Source: Victivallaceae bacterium (lineage in GTDB: Bacteria; Verrucomicrobiota; Lentisphaeria; Victivallales; Victivallaceae). Taken from it: a stretch of 8,053 nucleotides of DNA. Every line of letters begins with the position of its first letter. Within the stretch, counting starts at the first letter, position 1. The translations under genes and the position numbers were made by a program. The stretch lies in contig JAQUOK010000115.1 of the NCBI GenBank assembly GCA_028717165.1, forward strand, positions 1-8,053. Reading direction: 5' to 3'. Of this stretch, positions 5,737 through 8,053 are shown piece by piece. Below the pieces are notes generated by a model that was not told the DNA's origin, searched no databases, and was given only the letters and a program-made list of their open reading frames with translations.

Positions 5737-5835
5737 ATCTATATCGCAAGAGGAATAATATCACCTGAAGGTCAATCTTAAAAAACAGCATTATTATAGT
5801 CAAAAAATCTAAAAAAATAACAGGAAAATTCAATT

Positions 5836-6285
5836 ATGAGAAAAATGATTTCAGCCCTCATAGCAGTGGGTATATCGTGCATGTCCCTAACTGGGTGCAG
5901 TCCTTCAACTCCTATGGGTTCGGACAGCGAGGTTAAGAAATTGGTTATCGAAATAGCCCAGGATGAGTTGCGTGCGCAACTGACTACCGCGATGTACGCG
6001 CAAATCAGCCGTATCCCCGTCAATGAAGTTTCTTACGCAAAACTAAAGGCGAAAGCTCAAAGCGATAAAACCGCCGGGGAAACTATCGAAAAAGTCGATG
6101 AAATAATGTCAAAAATAAAAATGTCCCTGGAAAACATTCGAACCGACAAGGTGGAAAAGGAACTCAAAAAATCATCTTCTTCTGCGGAACTGCGGATAGA
6201 TGACAAGAAGGTGCCAATAGAATACACAGCTCAAATAAATGCCGACGGCCAGCTTTATGTAGAAGTCGCCGGGTTGAGATTTTAA
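5836..6285 (+). CDS. Small lipoprotein, first of three paralogous exported proteins
   Basis: A 149-residue protein with a lipoprotein signal: basic N-terminus, hydrophobic core (about 4-17) and lipobox LTGC (18-21) with Cys21 as the lipidation site. No Asp follows Cys21 (Ser is at +2), which favours outer-membrane sorting if Lol rules apply. The mature part is helical (32-110) and then has strand-like segments ending VEVAGLRF. It aligns with the N-terminal domain of the next gene product (EVxxxVIxIAxxxL, xxxIPV, IxTDxVxxxxxK, YxAQ, VxVxGL) but stops exactly where that protein continues into a second domain. AGGA lies 10 nt upstream of the ATG, and the next gene starts 24 bp downstream. Function unknown. 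Confidence 0.85.
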   Translation: MRKMISALIAVGISCMSLTGCSPSTPMGSDSEVKKLVIEIAQDELRAQLTTAMYAQISRIPVNEVSYAKLKAKAQSDKTAGETIEKVDEIMSKIKMSLENIRTDKVEKELKKSSSSAELRIDDKKVPIEYTAQINADGQLYVEVAGLRF

Positions 6286-6309
6286 TACAAAAAACAGGAA
6301 ATTGAAACT

Positions 6310-7359
6310 ATGAAAAAGATGATTTTAACTTTGATAAGCATGACAGCATTTATGTTTTCAATCAATGGCATTGCTGCGGCTCCCACAAGCACAGACAAAG
6401 AAGTTCAGGCGCGGGTTATCCAGATTGCCAAAGAAGCACTGGCTGACCGACTGGCTCCGGTTTTGTACCCCGAAATGACTGGCGTTCCAGTGGGTCTACT
6501 CGGAGCGAAAGTTACATATAAATATCTGAAAGCGCAAGTTGCAAAAGACCCGGATGTTCAAAAAGTCATTGACGCTGTTGATGCGGAAATCTCCCAGACC
6601 AAAATTTTCCTGTCGGATATCAAGACCGATGCGGTAGATGAAAAAGCCAACAAAGCCGAGTTTTCAGCTGACCTTACCGTGGGAAAAAAGATACTGCTGG
6701 TCATGTATTCCGCTCAAGTCGATAAGGACGGCAAACTGCAGGTGAAAGTTTCCGGACTTGACTACATATACGACGGGAAGCCGGTAATGGACCTGAAAAA
6801 CGTAAAGCCTTTGCCGTTTACGAAAGAGGCGGTTACGCAGCTCAGGGAATTTCAAAAGAAGATCATCGCGGTTCAAAGACAAGGCAAAGATGAGTTTGAA
6901 ACCAAGAAGGAATTCCAGGAGCGGATCAGCAAAGATGCGGTCAAGGTTTGCAAGGACTTTTTCAAAAACAGCATTGTCAAGCAGAATATTTTTGAAGTAA
7001 CCTGCAAATCCAGGCGGCCAGCCAGTCTGTATTTCAATATAAAAGAACCTTCGATTGACTGTAACGAACTCATCGATGTGATTAATATGGCCGGTGAAAT
7101 GCAAATTGACAATCTGTTTTATAACGTCAGCTGCATTAAAGATGCCGCCGAGGTTGATTTCGCCGGAGTCGTAAAAACGAAAAAAGACCAGATAAAAGGT
7201 TATCAGAAGTTCAAATGCACGATAGCTGAGGCTAAACAGATCAAAAAGAACCTAGGTAACAGCTGGGATTGCAATGTCAAGCTGTGGTTGAAGTTAAGCC
7301 TGGATGACTTGAGATGGCATATCGTAAAAGTCTGGGTTATCCCAGTTAAGAAGAAATAA
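6310..7359 (+). CDS. Secreted 349-residue protein, second paralogue with extra Cys-rich domain
   Basis: A Sec signal peptide (MKKMILTLISMTAF start, likely cut after the Ala run at 22-24) precedes two domains. Residues 29-155 match the neighbouring lipoprotein, including TGVPV, a D-K-T-D segment (103-107) and VKVSGLDYI. After the KPLPF link (166-170), the second domain begins with a charged helix carrying DEFETKKEFQERI (194-206), a motif I recall in many uncharacterised secreted proteins. It then has six Cys (214, 232, 251, 275, 303, 321) that could form disulfides in the periplasm. There is no catalytic motif I recognise. The ribosome site CAGGAAA precedes the ATG. It is followed by a stable hairpin and a third paralogue. 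Function unknown. Confidence 0.85.
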   Translation: MKKMILTLISMTAFMFSINGIAAAPTSTDKEVQARVIQIAKEALADRLAPVLYPEMTGVPVGLLGAKVTYKYLKAQVAKDPDVQKVIDAVDAEISQTKIFLSDIKTDAVDEKANKAEFSADLTVGKKILLVMYSAQVDKDGKLQVKVSGLDYIYDGKPVMDLKNVKPLPFTKEAVTQLREFQKKIIAVQRQGKDEFETKKEFQERISKDAVKVCKDFFKNSIVKQNIFEVTCKSRRPASLYFNIKEPSIDCNELIDVINMAGEMQIDNLFYNVSCIKDAAEVDFAGVVKTKKDQIKGYQKFKCTIAEAKQIKKNLGNSWDCNVKLWLKLSLDDLRWHIVKVWVIPVKKK

Positions 7360-7365
7360 AAGAAT

Positions 7366-7404
7366 GCGCCTTCGCTATGCCTGAAAACGGCATGGCGGAG
7401 GTGT
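7366..7404 (+). promoter_or_regulatory. Stable intergenic hairpin between the second and third paralogues
   Basis: CCTTCGCTATGCC (7369-7381) pairs with GGCATGGCGGAGG (7389-7401) over 13 bp with two wobbles and a 7-nt loop. Up to three further pairs (two of them wobbles) extend it to 7366-7404. Only TTT follows, so it is a weak terminator at best. It ends 8 bases before the AGGAG of the next gene and could limit read-through, protect the upstream mRNA 3' end, or restrain initiation. Confidence 0.6.
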
Positions 7405-7426
7405 TTATAACAGGAGCTGGATTGAC

Positions 7427-8053
7427 ATGAATAAATACTTGAAATTAATATGTGAAATCCTTGCAGTTTTCCTGACGGTGCAATGTATCGCGGCTGAGAT
7501 AAAATATGACAGTGATGACATCAAAAAGATAGTGATCGCAAAAGCTAAAGAGGCAATAGCCGAAGACCTGACTCACAGAATGTTTACTGAAGTTACGGGA
7601 ATACCGGTGGAGTTGTACGGGGCTTATATGGTCAATTATAAATGGCTGAAGAAGCGCGCCCTGAAATATTCTGATGCCCGAGAGGTCATTGCAGCTATCG
7701 ATAAACTGATAGAATCCAAACATATAGCTTTGGAGGATGTAAAAGTTATGCAGGGCAGTTCTTTCAAATTTGAATCGCCATATGCCACGGCTAATTTGAA
7801 AATCGGCAATAAACGCTGGCCCGTCAGGTATCAAGCTTTCAAGGATATTTTGTATCACAGACTTGTCGTAAAGGTTTCCGGACTGGATAAAATCCGCGTG
7901 GAAACGCCAGGAGCTATACAGAAAATCGAACCGCTGCCGTTCAAACAACTTGATATGTCAAAAATAGAACAATTCAAAAAGGAGTACGATGACGCCTGTG
8001 GATTGGAAAAGAGCGAATTTGAAGTGCAATGGGAACATCAAAACAGAATCAGG
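7427..8053 (+). CDS. Exported protein, third paralogue (3' end outside window)
   Basis: ATG 7427 is preceded by AGGAG (7412-7416), and the frame is open for 209 codons to the window edge. The N-terminus is an export signal (MNKYLKLICEILAVF start, cleavage likely near CIAA at 20-23). Cys20 lacks a canonical lipobox because Gln precedes it. The rest aligns with the 349-residue neighbour: VTGIPVELYGAY versus MTGVPVGLLGAK, NYKWLKK versus TYKYLKA, VKVSGLDKI versus VKVSGLDYI, EPLPF versus KPLPF, and SEFEVQWEHQNRI versus DEFETKKEFQERI. It therefore belongs to the two-domain form, and its Cys-rich part should lie beyond the window. Glu10 within the signal core is unusual. Function unknown. Confidence 0.82.
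   Translation, partial: MNKYLKLICEILAVFLTVQCIAAEIKYDSDDIKKIVIAKAKEAIAEDLTHRMFTEVTGIPVELYGAYMVNYKWLKKRALKYSDAREVIAAIDKLIESKHIALEDVKVMQGSSFKFESPYATANLKIGNKRWPVRYQAFKDILYHRLVVKVSGLDKIRVETPGAIQKIEPLPFKQLDMSKIEQFKKEYDDACGLEKSEFEVQWEHQNRIR

Larger units (their letters stand above)
5103..5835. other. 733-bp AT-rich intergenic region without a sizeable gene
   Basis: No reading frame here looks like a conserved protein of normal length. The 5103-5145 end holds the toxin-antitoxin promoter. Bases 5133-5330 hold short direct and inverted repeats, and 5330-5450 are very AT-rich. Bases 5464-5700 hold three very short overlapping ORFs and a terminator-like hairpin, and an orphan Shine-Dalgarno lies at 5730. 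Bases 5760-5820 are A-rich leader for the lipoprotein operon; I see no convincing -35/-10 pair there, only TATTAT at 5792-5797 without a good -35. Confidence 0.6.

Noticed and set aside
5594..5758. Longer 55-codon frame overlapping the 36-residue ORF
   Set aside because: It contains no ATG, GTG or TTG start and would require a frameshift from the ATG at 5590, for which there is no slippery site I can point to.
6664..7104. 146-codon open frame on the minus strand
   Set aside because: It is antisense to the well-supported 349-residue secreted protein, and its composition looks like a shadow.
7445..7948. 167-codon open frame on the minus strand
   Set aside because: It lies opposite the third paralogue, whose plus-strand frame has a ribosome site, a signal peptide and clear homology to its neighbour. 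The minus frame has no recognisable features.

Overview
The window looks like accessory DNA from a Gram-negative bacterium, probably a proteobacterium. The pointers are a clear lipobox lipoprotein, Sec signal peptides on neighbouring proteins, AGGA-type ribosome sites and a consensus sigma-70 promoter; the genus cannot be read from this sequence. No tRNA, rRNA, CRISPR array, transposase or integrase is visible.

Layout. (1) Bases 1-4523, plus strand, form one operon-like run with gaps of 23-45 bp. It holds the C-terminal end of an Fe-S PD-(D/E)XK (Cas4/phage-exonuclease-like) nuclease, a MoxR/CobS-type AAA+ ATPase, a protein resembling DUF3150, a two-domain HEXXH-metallopeptidase-like/vWA (CobT-like) protein, and a small YkvA/DUF1232 membrane protein. 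(2) A hairpin at 4532-4565 sits between convergent genes. (3) Bases 4567-5087, minus strand, hold a type II toxin-antitoxin pair (ParE/RelE-like toxin, TIGR02574-like antitoxin) with a near-consensus promoter. (4) Bases 5103-5835 are AT-rich and hold no sizeable gene. They carry repeats, a terminator-like hairpin, a chain of very short overlapping ORFs with good ribosome sites, and an orphan Shine-Dalgarno sequence. (5) Bases 5836-8053, plus strand, hold three tandem genes for exported proteins that are visibly paralogous: a short lipoprotein, a 349-residue secreted protein, and a third copy cut by the window end.

How the genes may work together. The AAA+ and vWA partners match the general MoxR-vWA pattern (as in CobS-CobT, NorQ-NorD, RavA-ViaA), in which a ring ATPase acts with a MIDAS adaptor on a target. 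No CobN-sized subunit or cobalamin gene is present, so a cobaltochelatase role is unlikely. As I recall, CobS-like, DUF3150 and CobT-like genes occur together next to recombination exonucleases in integrative conjugative elements and phages, so a mobile-element DNA-processing or conflict module is a reasonable inference. The HEXXH motif in the vWA protein makes a protease arm possible. The toxin-antitoxin pair fits accessory DNA. The exported paralogue array appears to be a separate unit of unknown function.
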